A DNA stretch of 64,000 bases from Flavonifractor sp. AGMB03687 (GCF_017811815.1 NZ_JADKZI010000003.1:248001-312000); one strand, 5' to 3'; counted from the first letter of the stretch, positions 29,277 to 38,519 are shown. Program-made: numbers and translations. Notes: a model not told the origin generated them from the letters alone.

Positions 29277-29390
29277 AGAACCGATTATAAATCGGTGTCT
29301 GACGCTGGGGCGGCTGCGTTCCAACGAGTGGAAACCCCCGCGTTTTATATGGCGCATCCCCGCGCGGACCCACGGAAGGAGGGAATCAAT

Positions 29391-30029
29391 ATGCCAGAGC
29401 CATCTACCCTGCAATTTCTGCTGAAGCTGGCAAAAGGCATTGCCAGGCAGTTTGGTCCCAATTGCGAAGTGGTGGTCCACGATCTGGCCACCAACGATCC
29501 GGAGAGCTCCATTGTCGCCATCGAGAACGGCCAGGTCACCGGCCGTAAGGTGGGTGACGGCCCGTCTCACGTGGTGCTGGAGGCCCTGCGGGCGGGCCAG
29601 GCCCAGCTGCAGGATCACCTGTGCTACCTGACCCGCACCAAGGACGGCAAGATCCTCAAGTCCACCACCATCTACATCCGGGATGACGACGGCACCCCCA
29701 TCGGGATCTTCGGCATCAACTACGACATCACCCTGATGCTGGCCATGGAGACCGCGCTCAAGCAGTTCACCGCCACTGAGCGGGAGGAAAAGGAGCCCGA
29801 GCCCATCTCCCGCAACGTCTCCGATCTGCTGGATGAGCTGATGGAGCAGAGCGTGAAGATCGTGGGCAAGCCGGTGGCGCTGATGAACAAGGAAGACAAG
29901 GTAAAGGCCATTCAGTTCCTGAATGACACCGGCGCCTTCCTCATCACCAAGAGCGGCGATAAGGTGTGCAAGTTCTTCGGTATCTCCAAGTATACCCTGT
30001 ACAGCTACATCGACGAAGCCAAAGAGTAA
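29391..30029 (+). CDS. YheO/DauR-family PAS-HTH transcriptional regulator
   Basis: This 212-residue DNA-binding regulator has an N-terminal YheO-type PAS-like ligand domain (GPNCEVVVHDLATNDPESSIVAIENG through TIYIRDDDGTPIGIFGINYDIT, residues about 20-125). Its C-terminal DauR-type helix-turn-helix spans about 150-210 (MNKEDKVKAIQFLNDTGAFL, ISKYTLYSYIDE). ATG 29391 follows AAGGAGGG. It is transcribed divergently from ssnA and sits between the catabolic genes and the purine permease, so it is the probable pathway regulator, sensing a purine intermediate (inference). Confidence 0.88.
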   Translation: MPEPSTLQFLLKLAKGIARQFGPNCEVVVHDLATNDPESSIVAIENGQVTGRKVGDGPSHVVLEALRAGQAQLQDHLCYLTRTKDGKILKSTTIYIRDDDGTPIGIFGINYDITLMLAMETALKQFTATEREEKEPEPISRNVSDLLDELMEQSVKIVGKPVALMNKEDKVKAIQFLNDTGAFLITKSGDKVCKFFGISKYTLYSYIDEAKE

Positions 30030-30041
30030 GTTTCCGGTTGG

Positions 30042-30073
30042 GCGGGCCGTGGGAACCACGGCCCGCTCTTTTT
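30042..30073 (+). terminator. Terminator after the YheO-like regulator
   Basis: An 11-bp stem GCGGGCCGTGG/CCACGGCCCGC with a 3-nt loop is followed by TCTTTTT. Confidence 0.9.
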
Positions 30074-30082
30074 CGCTGTCTT

Positions 30083-30119
30083 AAAAAGTTACGACCCGGC
30101 TCCCACGGGAGCCGGGTCG
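30083..30119 (-). terminator. Terminator after the NCS2 permease
   Basis: A 13-bp stem (30092-30104 with 30107-30119) is followed on the minus strand by AACTTTTTAAG. Confidence 0.88.
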
Positions 30120-30128
30120 CGCTGTTTC

Positions 30129-31457
30129 TTACTTGCTCTCCTTCTCCTTAGGAAGGGTCAGGTTCAGGATGATGGCCACGATGGTGGCAACCACCACGGA
30201 AGAGGAGCCGAACACGGTGTTCACCCACTCGGGGAAGCCTTCGCCGGCCAGGCAGCCGGACACCTGAGTGATGCCCACGCCCAGGGCCACGGACAGGCCA
30301 ACCACGGAGCTCTTGCGGGGGGTGAAGCCACCCTCGGTGATCATGCGGATACCGGTCATGGTGATGGTGGCGAACACAGAGATGGTGGCGCCGCCGATGA
30401 CACACTGAGGAATGGTGGTGAGCAGAGAAGCAAACTTGGGCATCAGGCCAGCCACCAGCAGGATGCCGGCAGCCAGGGTGAAGACGGCCCGGTTGATGAC
30501 CTTGTTGACGGTGACGATACCCACGTTCTGGCTGTAGGAAGCGGTGGGCAGGCCACCGAAGAAAGCGCCCAGAATGCTCATGATGCCCTGGCCGATGATA
30601 CCGCCGGACAGCTCCTTATCGGTGGGCATACGATCCATACCGCCCATAGTGGTGGAGGACAGGTCGCCGATGGTCTGCACCGCGTTGACCACATACACAA
30701 TGGCCAGGGACACGCAGGCAGAGGGAACGAACTTGATCTCAAAGGGCATGACCTCGGGCAGAGCGAACCAGGCGGAGGTGCCCACGCTGGAGAAGTCCAC
30801 CATACCGGCAAAGTAGGCCACGATGTAACCCACGATCATGCCGATGAGGATGGCGCCCAGCTTGAAGATACCCTTGGTGAAGTTGGACAGGATGACCACC
30901 ACCACCAGAGTGATGAGGGCCACGACCCAGCTCTTCACATTGCCGAACCACTCGGTGCCGGCGCCGCCGGCCATGTACTTGACCGCGGTGGGATAGAGGG
31001 ACAGGCCGATGGTGAAGATAACGGTACCGGTGACCAGGGGCGGGAACAGAGGACGGATCCACTTGACGAACACGCCGAAGACGATGGCCACGATGCCGCC
31101 GATGATCTCAGCGCCCAGGATCGTCGCAATGTCAAACTGCGCGCCGATGGCCTGGAGCGTGGGGATGTACGCAAAGCTGATGCCCATGATGACGGGCAGA
31201 CCGGAGCCGATGCGCTGGAAGATGGGGAACAACTGGAGCAGAGTGGCAAGGGCGGTCAGGATCAGGGAGACCTGAATCATCAGGGTCTTTTCTGCTTCGC
31301 TCAGACCACAGGTGTTGGCAACCAGAATAGCAGGCGTAATGATACCCACTACCGCGGCCACCACGTGCTGGAGGCCCAGGGGGATCAGCTGACCCGGCTG
31401 GGGGATACCGTTCCATTGAAATACGGTATCAGAGTTCTTTGTTTTTGGTGTACCCAT
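30129..31457 (-). CDS. NCS2-family purine (xanthine/urate/uracil) permease
   Basis: This 442-residue transporter of the nucleobase-cation symporter 2 family has 12-14 hydrophobic segments. The N-terminal PGQLIPLGLQHVVAAVVGIITPAIL and the SYSQNVGIVTVNKV stretch correspond to the NCS2 signature region, closest to bacterial xanthine/urate carriers. ATG 31457 follows GAGGTG at 6 bp; a GTG three codons upstream overlaps it. It lies next to the purine-catabolism regulator, and its promoter shares a 10-bp -35 region with ssnA. It is therefore the likely importer of xanthine or urate for the adjacent pathway. The exact substrate is an inference. Confidence 0.9.
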   Translation of the reverse strand: MGTPKTKNSDTVFQWNGIPQPGQLIPLGLQHVVAAVVGIITPAILVANTCGLSEAEKTLMIQVSLILTALATLLQLFPIFQRIGSGLPVIMGISFAYIPTLQAIGAQFDIATILGAEIIGGIVAIVFGVFVKWIRPLFPPLVTGTVIFTIGLSLYPTAVKYMAGGAGTEWFGNVKSWVVALITLVVVVILSNFTKGIFKLGAILIGMIVGYIVAYFAGMVDFSSVGTSAWFALPEVMPFEIKFVPSACVSLAIVYVVNAVQTIGDLSSTTMGGMDRMPTDKELSGGIIGQGIMSILGAFFGGLPTASYSQNVGIVTVNKVINRAVFTLAAGILLVAGLMPKFASLLTTIPQCVIGGATISVFATITMTGIRMITEGGFTPRKSSVVGLSVALGVGITQVSGCLAGEGFPEWVNTVFGSSSVVVATIVAIILNLTLPKEKESK

Positions 31458-31510
31458 TCCAATCACCTCACAAAAAATTTTTTGCCCAAATATTTTTTTT
31501 GCTCACCCAA

Positions 31511-31539
31511 ACTATAACCCATTTAAACTGGAGATGCAA
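31511..31539 (-). promoter_or_regulatory. Promoter of the NCS2 permease
   Basis: On the minus strand, TTGCAT (31534-31539), a 17-bp spacer and TATAGT (31511-31516). The sequence TTGCATCTCC is shared with the ssnA promoter. Confidence 0.75.
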
Positions 31540-31706
31540 GTGGAAATTGAGGTATGGGGGCCAAAATTCGCTCTCTGTTTTTGTGCAATCTGGAAAATTT
31601 TTTCCTGGATAAAAGGCCAGAGAATAAAATTTTAGTTTCTTAATTAAATTAAATAGTTTTATTTTTCTCGCTTTCTTTCGCTGAAGTGCACATTGTCTTT
31701 CCGGGG

Positions 31707-31735
31707 TGGACTTTCCAAAACAGATATGCTAGAAT
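31707..31735 (+). promoter_or_regulatory. Promoter of lysO
   Basis: TGGACT (31707-31712), a 17-bp spacer and an extended -10 TGC-TAGAAT (31730-31735) lie about 55 bp upstream of the lysO ATG. Confidence 0.65.
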
Positions 31736-31792
31736 AGCTCTGCCGCGCTTATGCGGGATTTTGAGAGTTTTGATTGGAAAGGATCGATGGAT

Positions 31793-32767
31793 ATGGATAC
31801 CACCCTCAGCACTCTGAGCAACCTGGCCATCTATATCGCACTGGTCGTTGTGGGCGCGCTGATCGGCTCCCGACCCGGCGTACGCAGCCGCCCCCTGGTG
31901 TGGGTCAGCAAGCTGCAGTTTGTGGCTCTGATGATCCTCATTGTCACCCTGGGCGTCAATCTGGGCGCCAATGACGAGGTCATCGCCTCTCTGGGGCAGA
32001 TTGGCCTGGCGGCGCTTTTGATCACCGTACTGGCCATGTTCGGCTCCATACTCTTCCTCACCCTGCTGCGGCGGTTCGTCCTCAAGTTGGACCATGTGGG
32101 TCTGCCCCGGGGCACCAAGCAGTCCACCCAGGAGGAGCGCCACACCGCCGGCAAGGCAGACAACTCCCTGACCAAATGGATCGTCATTGCGGTGGTGCTG
32201 GGCATGCTGGCAGGCCGCTTTGTCCTCCCTGCTGCCGTCACCGCCCGCTGCGGTACCGTCATCAACTTCGGCCTCTACCTGCTCCTCTTTATGGTGGGCA
32301 TGGACATGGGCAAGCAGGGTACCTTTCTCAGTGATATCAAGACCGCCGGTTTCCAGGTGCTGCTGGTACCGGTAGCGGTGTGCCTGGGCACCCTGGTCTT
32401 TGCCGCCCTGGCCGGTCTCTTCCTTCCCCTGGGCATCAAGGACTCGGTTGCCGCCTCCGCCGGTATGGGCTGGTACTCCCTGGCCCCCACCCTGCTGGCC
32501 CCCTATTCCCTGTCGGTGTCGGCGGTATCCTTCCTGTCCAATGTGATGCGTGAGATCTTCTCCATCCTGGCCATCCCCTTTGTGGCCCGCTATGTGGGCT
32601 ATGTGGAGTGTGCCGCCCTGCCCGGCGCCGCCGCTATGGACACGGTTCTTCCCGTTGTAGTGGGCGCCACCCATGAGCGTATCACCATCTACTCCTTTAC
32701 ATCCGGCGTGGTGCTCTCCCTGGCGGTACCCATTCTGGTGCCCGCCATCATTGCCCTGCCCTTCTAA
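31793..32767 (+). CDS. lysO: LysO-family lysine exporter
   Basis: This 324-residue membrane protein has about eight to ten helices and belongs to the LysO (YbjE, formerly DUF340) family of lysine exporters. It carries LVWVSKLQFVALMILIVTLGVNLGAN near the N-terminus, then LLLFMVGMDMGKQG, ASAGMGWYSLAPTLL and ATHERITIYSFTSGVVLS, all hallmark segments. Two ATGs (31787 and 31793) are possible; 31793 is better spaced from GGAAAGGA. It is followed by a CYTH-domain gene 12 bp later. Confidence 0.9.
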   Translation: MDTTLSTLSNLAIYIALVVVGALIGSRPGVRSRPLVWVSKLQFVALMILIVTLGVNLGANDEVIASLGQIGLAALLITVLAMFGSILFLTLLRRFVLKLDHVGLPRGTKQSTQEERHTAGKADNSLTKWIVIAVVLGMLAGRFVLPAAVTARCGTVINFGLYLLLFMVGMDMGKQGTFLSDIKTAGFQVLLVPVAVCLGTLVFAALAGLFLPLGIKDSVAASAGMGWYSLAPTLLAPYSLSVSAVSFLSNVMREIFSILAIPFVARYVGYVECAALPGAAAMDTVLPVVVGATHERITIYSFTSGVVLSLAVPILVPAIIALPF

Positions 32768-32779
32768 GGAGGTTTTCCC

Positions 32780-33259
32780 ATGGAAATCGAACGCCGCTGG
32801 CTGGTGGATGGCTGGCCTGATCTGCCCCCCGATTCCGTCCTGGAAATGGATCAGGGCTATTTCGCGGTCCGTCCCGCCATCCGCATCCGCCGGGAAGCGG
32901 TAGTAGGCGGCTCCACCGCCTACGTCCTGTGCTTCAAAGGCAAGGGCGACCTGGTGCGGGAGGAGATCGAGCTGGAGCTCACCCCGGACCACTACCACCG
33001 GCTGAAAGCCATGCTGAACAAGCCCATGATCCAGAAGGAGCAGCGCCGCTATTCCCTGCCCGGCGGCCTCACTCTGGAGGTCAACTCGGTGGACCCCCAG
33101 CTGGACACCGGCTTCTTCTACGCCGAGGTGGAGTTCTCCAGCGAGGAGGATGCCCACGCCTGGACACCCACCGGAGCCCTGACCGCCTACCTCTCCCATG
33201 AGGTCACCGGCCAGCCCGGCGAGAGCATGGCCGCCTACTGGGAGCGCACCCGGGAATAA
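32780..33259 (+). CDS. CYTH-domain protein
   Basis: This 159-residue single-domain protein starts with the CYTH signature MEIERRWLV (ExExK-like). It continues with basic/acidic strands AIRIRREA, LCFKGKGDLVREEIELEL, LEVNSVD and FFYAEVEF, which form the triphosphate tunnel of this family (adenylate cyclase class IV, thiamine triphosphatase, inorganic triphosphatase). The cellular substrate is unknown, but inorganic triphosphatase activity is common among short bacterial members. AAGGAGG precedes the ATG. It is co-transcribed with lysO. Confidence 0.88.
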   Translation: MEIERRWLVDGWPDLPPDSVLEMDQGYFAVRPAIRIRREAVVGGSTAYVLCFKGKGDLVREEIELELTPDHYHRLKAMLNKPMIQKEQRRYSLPGGLTLEVNSVDPQLDTGFFYAEVEFSSEEDAHAWTPTGALTAYLSHEVTGQPGESMAAYWERTRE

Positions 33260-33268
33260 TTCAAACGC

Positions 33269-33305
33269 AAAACGCCCTGCGGCAATGCCGCAGGGCGTTT
33301 TTTAA
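33269..33305. terminator. Bidirectional terminator
   Basis: A 15-bp stem AAAACGCCCTGCGGC/GCCGCAGGGCGTTTT with a 3-nt loop is followed by further Ts on the plus strand. It overlaps the stop end of the convergent amidohydrolase gene. Confidence 0.9.
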
Positions 33306-34408
33306 ATCAATGTTTGAAAAAGAGCGCAGGCTGTCTCCAGCAGAGGATCGGGAAAATCAAAATCCACGCTGTGAAGAGGCGGATAATCTACACCGTCCCC
33401 CAGCAGGAACATGGCGCCCTCCGCTTCACGCAGGTACCAGCCGAAATCCTCCGAGCCCCGCATGGGCTCGTCCATTTCCACCACGGACAGCCCCAGCTGA
33501 CCGGCGGCCGCCCTCACCTTTTCCACCGCAGCGGGGTGGTTGGCGGTCTCAGGGAATACGTCCTGTTCCTCCATGGTCAGCTTCAGGCCATCCCGTTCCG
33601 CCGCCTGGCGGGCCAGGTCGGTAAGCCGCGCCTGCAGGGTGTCCAATTCCTCCTGGTACTGGGCCCGCAGGGTGAGCAGCAGGGCGCCCCGATAGGCCGA
33701 GATACCGAAGGCGGGCTCTCCTACGTCCATCTGGACCACGGTGGCCATCACCAGTCCCTTGTGGTCCTCCCGCTGGGTCAGGCCGGGCAGAGCGGTCACA
33801 AGGCCCGCCACCGCCTGGGCGGGGTCGCGGCCCAGCTCCGGGGTGCTGGCGTGGGTGGATACCCCTTCAAACCGGAAGGTCACGCCCTTGGAGGCACAGT
33901 TCATGGTGCCTTTCCGCAGGGCCACCGTATGCAGGGGATAGCCGGGCATATTGTGGAAGGCATATACCTCCCCAATGCCCTTCTCTTTCAGCAGGGCGGC
34001 GCAGGCCTCTCCCCCGCCGCCCACCTCTTCGGCGGGCTGGAAAATAAGATATACGTCCCGGTCTGCCCCCGTCTCCTCCAGGGTCAGGCCCAGCAGAGCC
34101 AGGGCGGCGCTGTGGCCGTCGTGGCCGCACTTGTGGGATACCCCGGGACATTGGGAGCAATAGGGCAGGTCACCGCTCTCCTGGATGGGCAGGGCGTCAA
34201 AGTCCGCCCGGAAGGCGATCTCCCCCTCTCCCCTGCCCCGGCACAGGGCATAGAACCAGCTGCCCCGGTCCACAAGCTCCAGGTGAGTATGTTCCTTCAA
34301 AAACTCCATCAGATGGGCCTTGGTCCAGGTCTCCTGCCCCGACAGCTCCGGATGGGCGTGGAGCTGATGGCGGAGCTCTGCGGCCAAGGTCAGATTAGTT
34401 TGCTTCAC
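33302..34408 (-). CDS. M20 (HipO-like) amidohydrolase
   Basis: This 368-residue metal-dependent amidohydrolase is of the M20D type (N-acyl amino acid / hippurate hydrolase-like). It has FRADFDALPI (about 68-77), GVSHKCGHDGHSA with metal-ligand Cys and His, PAEEVGGGGEAC with catalytic glutamates, and a late MRGSEDFGWYL. Family enzymes cleave N-acylated amino acids or peptides; the substrate here is not determinable. Its ATG overlaps the stop of the upstream CorC-type gene (ATGA), so the two are translationally coupled. Confidence 0.9.
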   Translation of the reverse strand: MKQTNLTLAAELRHQLHAHPELSGQETWTKAHLMEFLKEHTHLELVDRGSWFYALCRGRGEGEIAFRADFDALPIQESGDLPYCSQCPGVSHKCGHDGHSAALALLGLTLEETGADRDVYLIFQPAEEVGGGGEACAALLKEKGIGEVYAFHNMPGYPLHTVALRKGTMNCASKGVTFRFEGVSTHASTPELGRDPAQAVAGLVTALPGLTQREDHKGLVMATVVQMDVGEPAFGISAYRGALLLTLRAQYQEELDTLQARLTDLARQAAERDGLKLTMEEQDVFPETANHPAAVEKVRAAAGQLGLSVVEMDEPMRGSEDFGWYLREAEGAMFLLGDGVDYPPLHSVDFDFPDPLLETACALFQTLI

Positions 34409-35685
34409 TGGTCTTTCGCCTTCTCTTTCTTGTCGTCCTCCGGCTCAGGGAGTACCTCCACCCGGATCTCCAGCACCCGGCGGTGGTCCACCTTGGTGAC
34501 AGTAACGTCAAGGCCGTCGGACTGGAAGCGGTCCCCCTCCTCGGGGATGCGTCCGATCTGCTCCATGACCCAGCCGGAGATGGTGTTGGCGTCGCACTCG
34601 CCCTTGATGGAGAACAGGTCGAACAGATCGGTCAGGTCGGCGGAGCAGGAGATCAGGTAGCTGCCGTCCTCCTGCTTCTTGAACTCCTCAATGACCTCAT
34701 CGTGTTCGTCCCAGATCTCGCCCACCAACTCCTCCACAATGTCCTCCAGGGTCACCAGGCCCTCGGTGCCGCCGTATTCGTCCACAACGATGACCATGTG
34801 GGCCTTCTCCCGTTGCAGGATGCGCAGCAACTCGGAGATCTTGGTGTTGCCGGTGGTGTACAGCATGGGGCCGGTGATGGCCTTCACGTCGGTCTGACCG
34901 CGATAACGGGCGGCGTGAAAGTCCTTTTCATGGATGACGCCGATGATGTCGTCAATGTCCTCGTGGTACACCGGCAGGCGGGAGTAGCCGCTCTCAGCAA
35001 AGGCCTGGGCAATCTCATCCATGGAGTCGGTGTCCTCCACCGCCACGATGTCCACACGGGGGGTGAGGATCTCATCCACCTCCATGTCGTTGAACTCGAT
35101 GGCGGAACGGATGAGCTTGCTCTCGTGCTGGTCCAGTCCGCCCTCGCTCTCGGCCTGGTCCACCATGGTCACCAGCTCCTCCTCGGTGATGCCGCTGTCG
35201 CCCTGCTTGTGGAACACCTTGGACAGCAGCTTCTTCAGCAGGCTGAACAGGAAGTTCACCGGGGTGAGGATCACCATCAGGATCCGCATCATGGGGGCAG
35301 AGAACATGGCAAAGCTCTCGGGATACTCCTTGGCCAGGCTCTTGGGGGAGACCTCGCCAAAGACCAGCACCACGATGGTGATGACGGCGGTGGAGATCAC
35401 CGCGCCGTTCTGTAGGCGCAGGCCCTCAGTAAAGAACACGGTGGCCAGAGAGGAGGCGGACAGGTTGACGATGTTGTTGCCCACCAGAATGGTGGAGAGC
35501 AGCTTGTCGTACTGATCCACCAGCTTGAGGGCCAGAGCCGCCCGGCGGTTGCCGGCGTCTGCCTTGCTCTTCAGGCGGATACGGTTGAGGGAGGTAAAGG
35601 CGGTCTCCGTAGCGGAGAAGTAGGCGGACAGGATCACGAGGATCACTAGAATCACAACCATGCTTAAACTGGAACTGTCAGGCAT
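34405..35685 (-). CDS. CNNM/CorC-type (hemolysin family) transporter protein
   Basis: This 426-residue protein has an N-terminal DUF21/CNNM membrane domain (residues 1 to about 190; [30 protein letters not shown]). A CBS-domain pair follows ([22 protein letters not shown]), then a C-terminal CorC/HlyC domain ([29 protein letters not shown]). The family is linked to Mg2+ or Co2+ homeostasis; the hemolysin name is historical. It is preceded by a promoter and a roughly 165-nt structured leader, suggesting RNA-level control. GGAG lies 13 bp before the ATG. Confidence 0.92.
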   Translation of the reverse strand: MPDSSSLSMVVILVILVILSAYFSATETAFTSLNRIRLKSKADAGNRRAALALKLVDQYDKLLSTILVGNNIVNLSASSLATVFFTEGLRLQNGAVISTAVITIVVLVFGEVSPKSLAKEYPESFAMFSAPMMRILMVILTPVNFLFSLLKKLLSKVFHKQGDSGITEEELVTMVDQAESEGGLDQHESKLIRSAIEFNDMEVDEILTPRVDIVAVEDTDSMDEIAQAFAESGYSRLPVYHEDIDDIIGVIHEKDFHAARYRGQTDVKAITGPMLYTTGNTKISELLRILQREKAHMVIVVDEYGGTEGLVTLEDIVEELVGEIWDEHDEVIEEFKKQEDGSYLISCSADLTDLFDLFSIKGECDANTISGWVMEQIGRIPEEGDRFQSDGLDVTVTKVDHRRVLEIRVEVLPEPEDDKKEKAKDQ

Positions 35686-35699
35686 AAGAAAACAATCAC

Positions 35700-35852
35700 T
35701 CCAACTTTAAAGTTTGTTTGGAACGCGCAAAAGGACAACCCTATCTCTCTTCTCTGAGAGTAAGGCTGTCCCGTTCCAATGATTCGGTCATGCAGTTGTT
35801 ACTGGGCGGAGGTTCGTCCACGAGGGCTCACCGTCTCCTTTATGGTTTAGTG
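35700..35852 (-). ncRNA. Structured leader of the CorC-type gene (class unknown)
   Basis: The leader from the promoter at 35859-35887 to the ATG at 35685 is about 165 nt. A long paired element has outer arms GGAACG (35771-35776) and CGTTCC (35720-35725), inner arms GGACA/TGTCC, and an apical CTCTC-AGAGAA-GAGAG stem. Smaller hairpins (CAGT-AACA-ACTG, ATGA-CCGAA-TCAT) lie upstream. A 16-codon open frame starting ATGACCGAA (35741-35791) overlaps it but lacks a Shine-Dalgarno. No terminator is visible, so any control would be translational. It does not fit the M-box or yybP-ykoY patterns I know. Confidence 0.45.
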
Positions 35853-35858
35853 GTGTTA

Positions 35859-35887
35859 AGTATACCATAGCATTTCCTGGAATGCAA
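35859..35887 (-). promoter_or_regulatory. Promoter of the CorC-type gene
   Basis: On the minus strand, TTGCAT (35882-35887), a 17-bp spacer and TATACT (35859-35864). The -35 overlaps the end of the ribosomal-operon terminator T tract. Confidence 0.75.
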
Positions 35888-35924
35888 GCAAAAAGAAAAG
35901 CGACCTGCCTGAGGCAGGTCGCTT
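35885..35924 (-). terminator. Terminator of the ribosomal superoperon
   Basis: A 12-bp stem AAGCGACCTGCC/GGCAGGTCGCTT (35898-35924) with loop TGA is followed on the minus strand by TTTTCTTTTTG. It lies directly after rplQ. Confidence 0.92.
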
Positions 35925-35935
35925 GATTGCTGATC

Positions 35936-36277
35936 TTACACCAGCTGGATGATGGCCATCTCGGCGGCGTCGCCGCGACGGGGGCCGATCTTCACAACGC
36001 GGGTGTAACCGCCGTTACGGTCGGCATACTTGGGGCCCAGCTCGTCAAAGGTCTTCTTGGCCACGTCCTCCTTGGTCAGGAAAGACAGAGCCTTACGATA
36101 ATTGGCCAGGTTGGGCTTCTTGGCTAGAGTGATCATCTTCTCGGCCATGGGAGCAACTTCCTTGGCACGGGCATAGGTGGTCTTGATCTGACCATTCTCC
36201 AGCAGGTAGGTGGTCATGGCGCGGAGCATGGCGATACGCTGATCAGTGGGCTTGCCCAGCTTACGGTTGTGAGACAT
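35936..36277 (-). CDS. rplQ: 50S ribosomal protein L17
   Basis: The 113-residue L17 begins [34 protein letters not shown], the family signature. ATG 36277 follows AGGAGTTGG; an in-frame TTG three codons earlier overlaps that Shine-Dalgarno. It lines the exit-tunnel region of the 50S subunit. It is the last gene of the superoperon, following rpoA after a 147-bp spacer with a GC-rich hairpin, longer than the other gaps on this side. Confidence 0.97.
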   Translation of the reverse strand: MSHNRKLGKPTDQRIAMLRAMTTYLLENGQIKTTYARAKEVAPMAEKMITLAKKPNLANYRKALSFLTKEDVAKKTFDELGPKYADRNGGYTRVVKIGPRRGDAAEMAIIQLV

Positions 36278-36424
36278 GAAATCCAACTCCTATCGGATGT
36301 TCGCCAAGGCGAACTCCACAATTTAAATTCGTCCGGGGGGATCTCTCCCCTGAAAGGAGCAGCCTGCGGCCCTGGGGTCCGGGAGGGGACGTTACATGCC
36401 CCCGGACCGCTCCTCTCGCTGGCC

Positions 36425-37372
36425 TCAGTTTTCCTCGTCGGCCAGGTGCAGGCCCATCATGGCCAGCTTGTTGATAACCTCTTCCAGGGACTTGCGGCCC
36501 AGGTTGCGCACCTTCATCATTTCGTCCTCGGTCTTGGAGATCAGATCCTCCACCGTGTTGATGTTGGCGCGCTTGAGGCAGTTGAAGGAACGGACGGACA
36601 GGTCCAGCTCCTCGATGGTCAGCTCCAGCACCTTATCCCGCTGGGCCTCGGCCTTCTCCACCACCGTGGACTTGGAGCCCATGGTCTCAGAGAGATCGGT
36701 GAAGAGGACGAAGTGGTCGCACAGGATGCGGGCACCCAGGCTGACGGCGTCCCGGGCGGTGATGGTACCGTTGGTCCACACCTCCAGGGTCAGCTTGTCA
36801 AAGTCGGTCTGGTCACCCACGCGGGTGGGCTCCACCGTATAATTGACTTTCCGCACCGGCGTGTAGATGGAATCCACCGGGATCAGGCCGATGATGGTCT
36901 GAGCCGGCTTGTTCCGGTCGGCGGGGACATAGCCCCGGCCATGGGACAGAGTCAGCTCCATGTTGAGGCTGGCATCCGGACCCAGGGTAGCGATGTGCAG
37001 ATCCGGGTTGAGGACCTCCACCTCGCCGTCGGCCTTGATGTCACCAGCGGTGACCTCACACTCGCCGCTGGCCTCAATATAGACCGTCTTCACGCCCTCG
37101 GAGTGAAGCTTGGCAATGATGCTCTTGACGTTGAGGACGATCTGAGTCACGTCCTCCTTCACACCGGGAATGGTGGAAAACTCGTGCTGCACGCCGGCGA
37201 TCTTAATGGAGGTAACCGCCGTGCCGGGCAGGGACGAGAGCAGGATGCGGCGCAGGGAGTTGCCCAGCGTGGTTCCGTAGCCACGCTCCAGCGGCTCCAC
37301 GACATACTTGCCGTAAGAGCCGTCGCCGGGGTTCTCCACACATTCAATGCGGGGCTTCTCGATTTCTACCAT
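36425..37372 (-). CDS. rpoA: RNA polymerase alpha subunit
   Basis: The 315-residue alpha subunit initiates core RNA polymerase assembly. The N-terminal dimerisation domain ([23 protein letters not shown], about residues 30-52) and the C-terminal domain ([30 protein letters not shown], then [10 protein letters not shown]) that contacts activators and UP elements are both complete. It lies in the usual place between rpsD and rplQ. A GC hairpin (GCGGCGGAC/GTCCGCCGC, near 37391-37413) occupies the spacer to rpsD. Confidence 0.98.
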   Translation of the reverse strand: MVEIEKPRIECVENPGDGSYGKYVVEPLERGYGTTLGNSLRRILLSSLPGTAVTSIKIAGVQHEFSTIPGVKEDVTQIVLNVKSIIAKLHSEGVKTVYIEASGECEVTAGDIKADGEVEVLNPDLHIATLGPDASLNMELTLSHGRGYVPADRNKPAQTIIGLIPVDSIYTPVRKVNYTVEPTRVGDQTDFDKLTLEVWTNGTITARDAVSLGARILCDHFVLFTDLSETMGSKSTVVEKAEAQRDKVLELTIEELDLSVRSFNCLKRANINTVEDLISKTEDEMMKVRNLGRKSLEEVINKLAMMGLHLADEEN

Positions 37373-37452
37373 GTGTTACCCTCCTTTTCGCGGCGGCGGA
37401 CCTCCGTCCGCCGCCTTATACAGCTCACCAATAATCGAGGGTACAAGCACGA

Positions 37453-38082
37453 TTACTTGGAGTACAGCTCGACGATCAGGTGCTCCTCGATGGGCAGGTC
37501 CACGTCCGCGCGGGCGGGGAGCGCAACCACCTTGGCCACCAGGTTGTTCTGGTCAAAGTCCAGCCACTTGGGGGCGGGACGAGAGCCGTTGGCCTCCAGA
37601 GAAGCCTTGAACTTCTCCTTGCTCCGGCTGGTCTCCTTCAGGGCGATAACCTCGCCGGGCTTGACCAGGTAGGAGGGGATGTCCACGCGGTGGCCGTTGA
37701 TGGTGAAGTGGCCGTGACGGACCAGCTGACGAGCCTCAGGACGGCTCATGGCGAAGCCCAGACGATAGATCACGTTGTCCAGGCGGGTCTCCAGGATGGA
37801 CAGCAGGTTGTCACCGGTCACGCCCTTGCGGGCAGCGGCCATCTCATAATACTTGCGGAACTGGCTCTCCAGCACGCCGTAGTAACGGCGGGCCTTCTGC
37901 TTCTCACGCAGCTGCATGCCGTACTCGGACAGCTTCTTGCTGCGGCCCTGGTTGTGCATGCCGGGGGCAAAGGGACGGCGCTCCATAGCGCACTTGTCGG
38001 TGTAGCAGCGGTCGCCCTTCAGGAAGAGCTTCTGGCCCTCTCTGCGGCACTGGCGGCAGACTGCTCCGGTATATCTAGCCAT
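37453..38082 (-). CDS. rpsD: 30S ribosomal protein S4
   Basis: The 209-residue S4 is a primary 16S rRNA binder. It starts [23 protein letters not shown] with a CxxC...C zinc-type N-terminus (Cys9, Cys12, then Cys26 and Cys31-type spacing), and its S4 RNA-binding domain carries [12 protein letters not shown] and [21 protein letters not shown]4 often represses the alpha operon in bacteria; I see no obvious leader before it here. It follows rpsK by 20 bp. Confidence 0.97.
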   Translation of the reverse strand: MARYTGAVCRQCRREGQKLFLKGDRCYTDKCAMERRPFAPGMHNQGRSKKLSEYGMQLREKQKARRYYGVLESQFRKYYEMAAARKGVTGDNLLSILETRLDNVIYRLGFAMSRPEARQLVRHGHFTINGHRVDIPSYLVKPGEVIALKETSRSKEKFKASLEANGSRPAPKWLDFDQNNLVAKVVALPARADVDLPIEEHLIVELYSK

Positions 38083-38102
38083 AATTCGTACTCCTCCTTC
38101 TC

Positions 38103-38504
38103 TTACACGCGGCGGCGCTTAGGCGGACGGCAGCCGTTGTGGGGGATGGGGGTCACGTCCTTGATCAGGGTGACCTCCAGGCCCACGGCCTGCAGGGCGC
38201 GGATGGCAGCCTCACGGCCGGCGCCGGGGCCCTTCACGTACACCTCGACGGTCTTCAGACCGTGCTCCATGGCAGCCTTAGCGGCGGTCTCAGCAGCAGT
38301 CTGAGCGGCGAAGGGGGTGGACTTACGGGAGCCGCGGAAGCCCAGGCCGCCGGAAGAGGCCCAGGACAGGGCGTTGCCCCCCATATCGGTCACGGTGACC
38401 ATGGTGTTGTTGAAGGAAGAGCGGATATGCACCTGGCCCTTTTCAACGTTCTTGCGCTCGCGGCGCTTACGGATAACTTTCTTACCCTTGGTAGCGGTAG
38501 CCAT
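38103..38504 (-). CDS. rpsK: 30S ribosomal protein S11
   Basis: The 133-residue S11 of the small-subunit platform has the signature stretch [20 protein letters not shown], the [14 protein letters not shown] loop and the basic C-terminus [12 protein letters not shown]. It has a clear GGAGGG before the ATG. It sits between rpsM and rpsD in the conserved alpha-operon order. Confidence 0.97.
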   Translation of the reverse strand: MATATKGKKVIRKRRERKNVEKGQVHIRSSFNNTMVTVTDMGGNALSWASSGGLGFRGSRKSTPFAAQTAAETAAKAAMEHGLKTVEVYVKGPGAGREAAIRALQAVGLEVTLIKDVTPIPHNGCRPPKRRRV

Positions 38505-38519
38505 GTGTTTCTCCCTCCC

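Larger units (their letters stand above)
31458..31792. other. AT-rich divergent intergenic region, permease / lysO
   Basis: These 335 bp are strikingly AT-rich against the roughly 60% GC surroundings. They hold the permease promoter (31511-31539), the lysO promoter (31707-31735) and runs of A and T. The permease leader is short and carries TTTGGGCAAA, similar to motifs in the ssnA and ygeX leaders. I see no gene. Confidence 0.7.

Noticed and set aside
35741-35791. 16-codon upstream frame in the CorC-type leader as a real peptide gene
   Set aside because: No Shine-Dalgarno precedes its ATG, and most of it lies in the main stem of the leader. It is kept only as a note within the leader entry.
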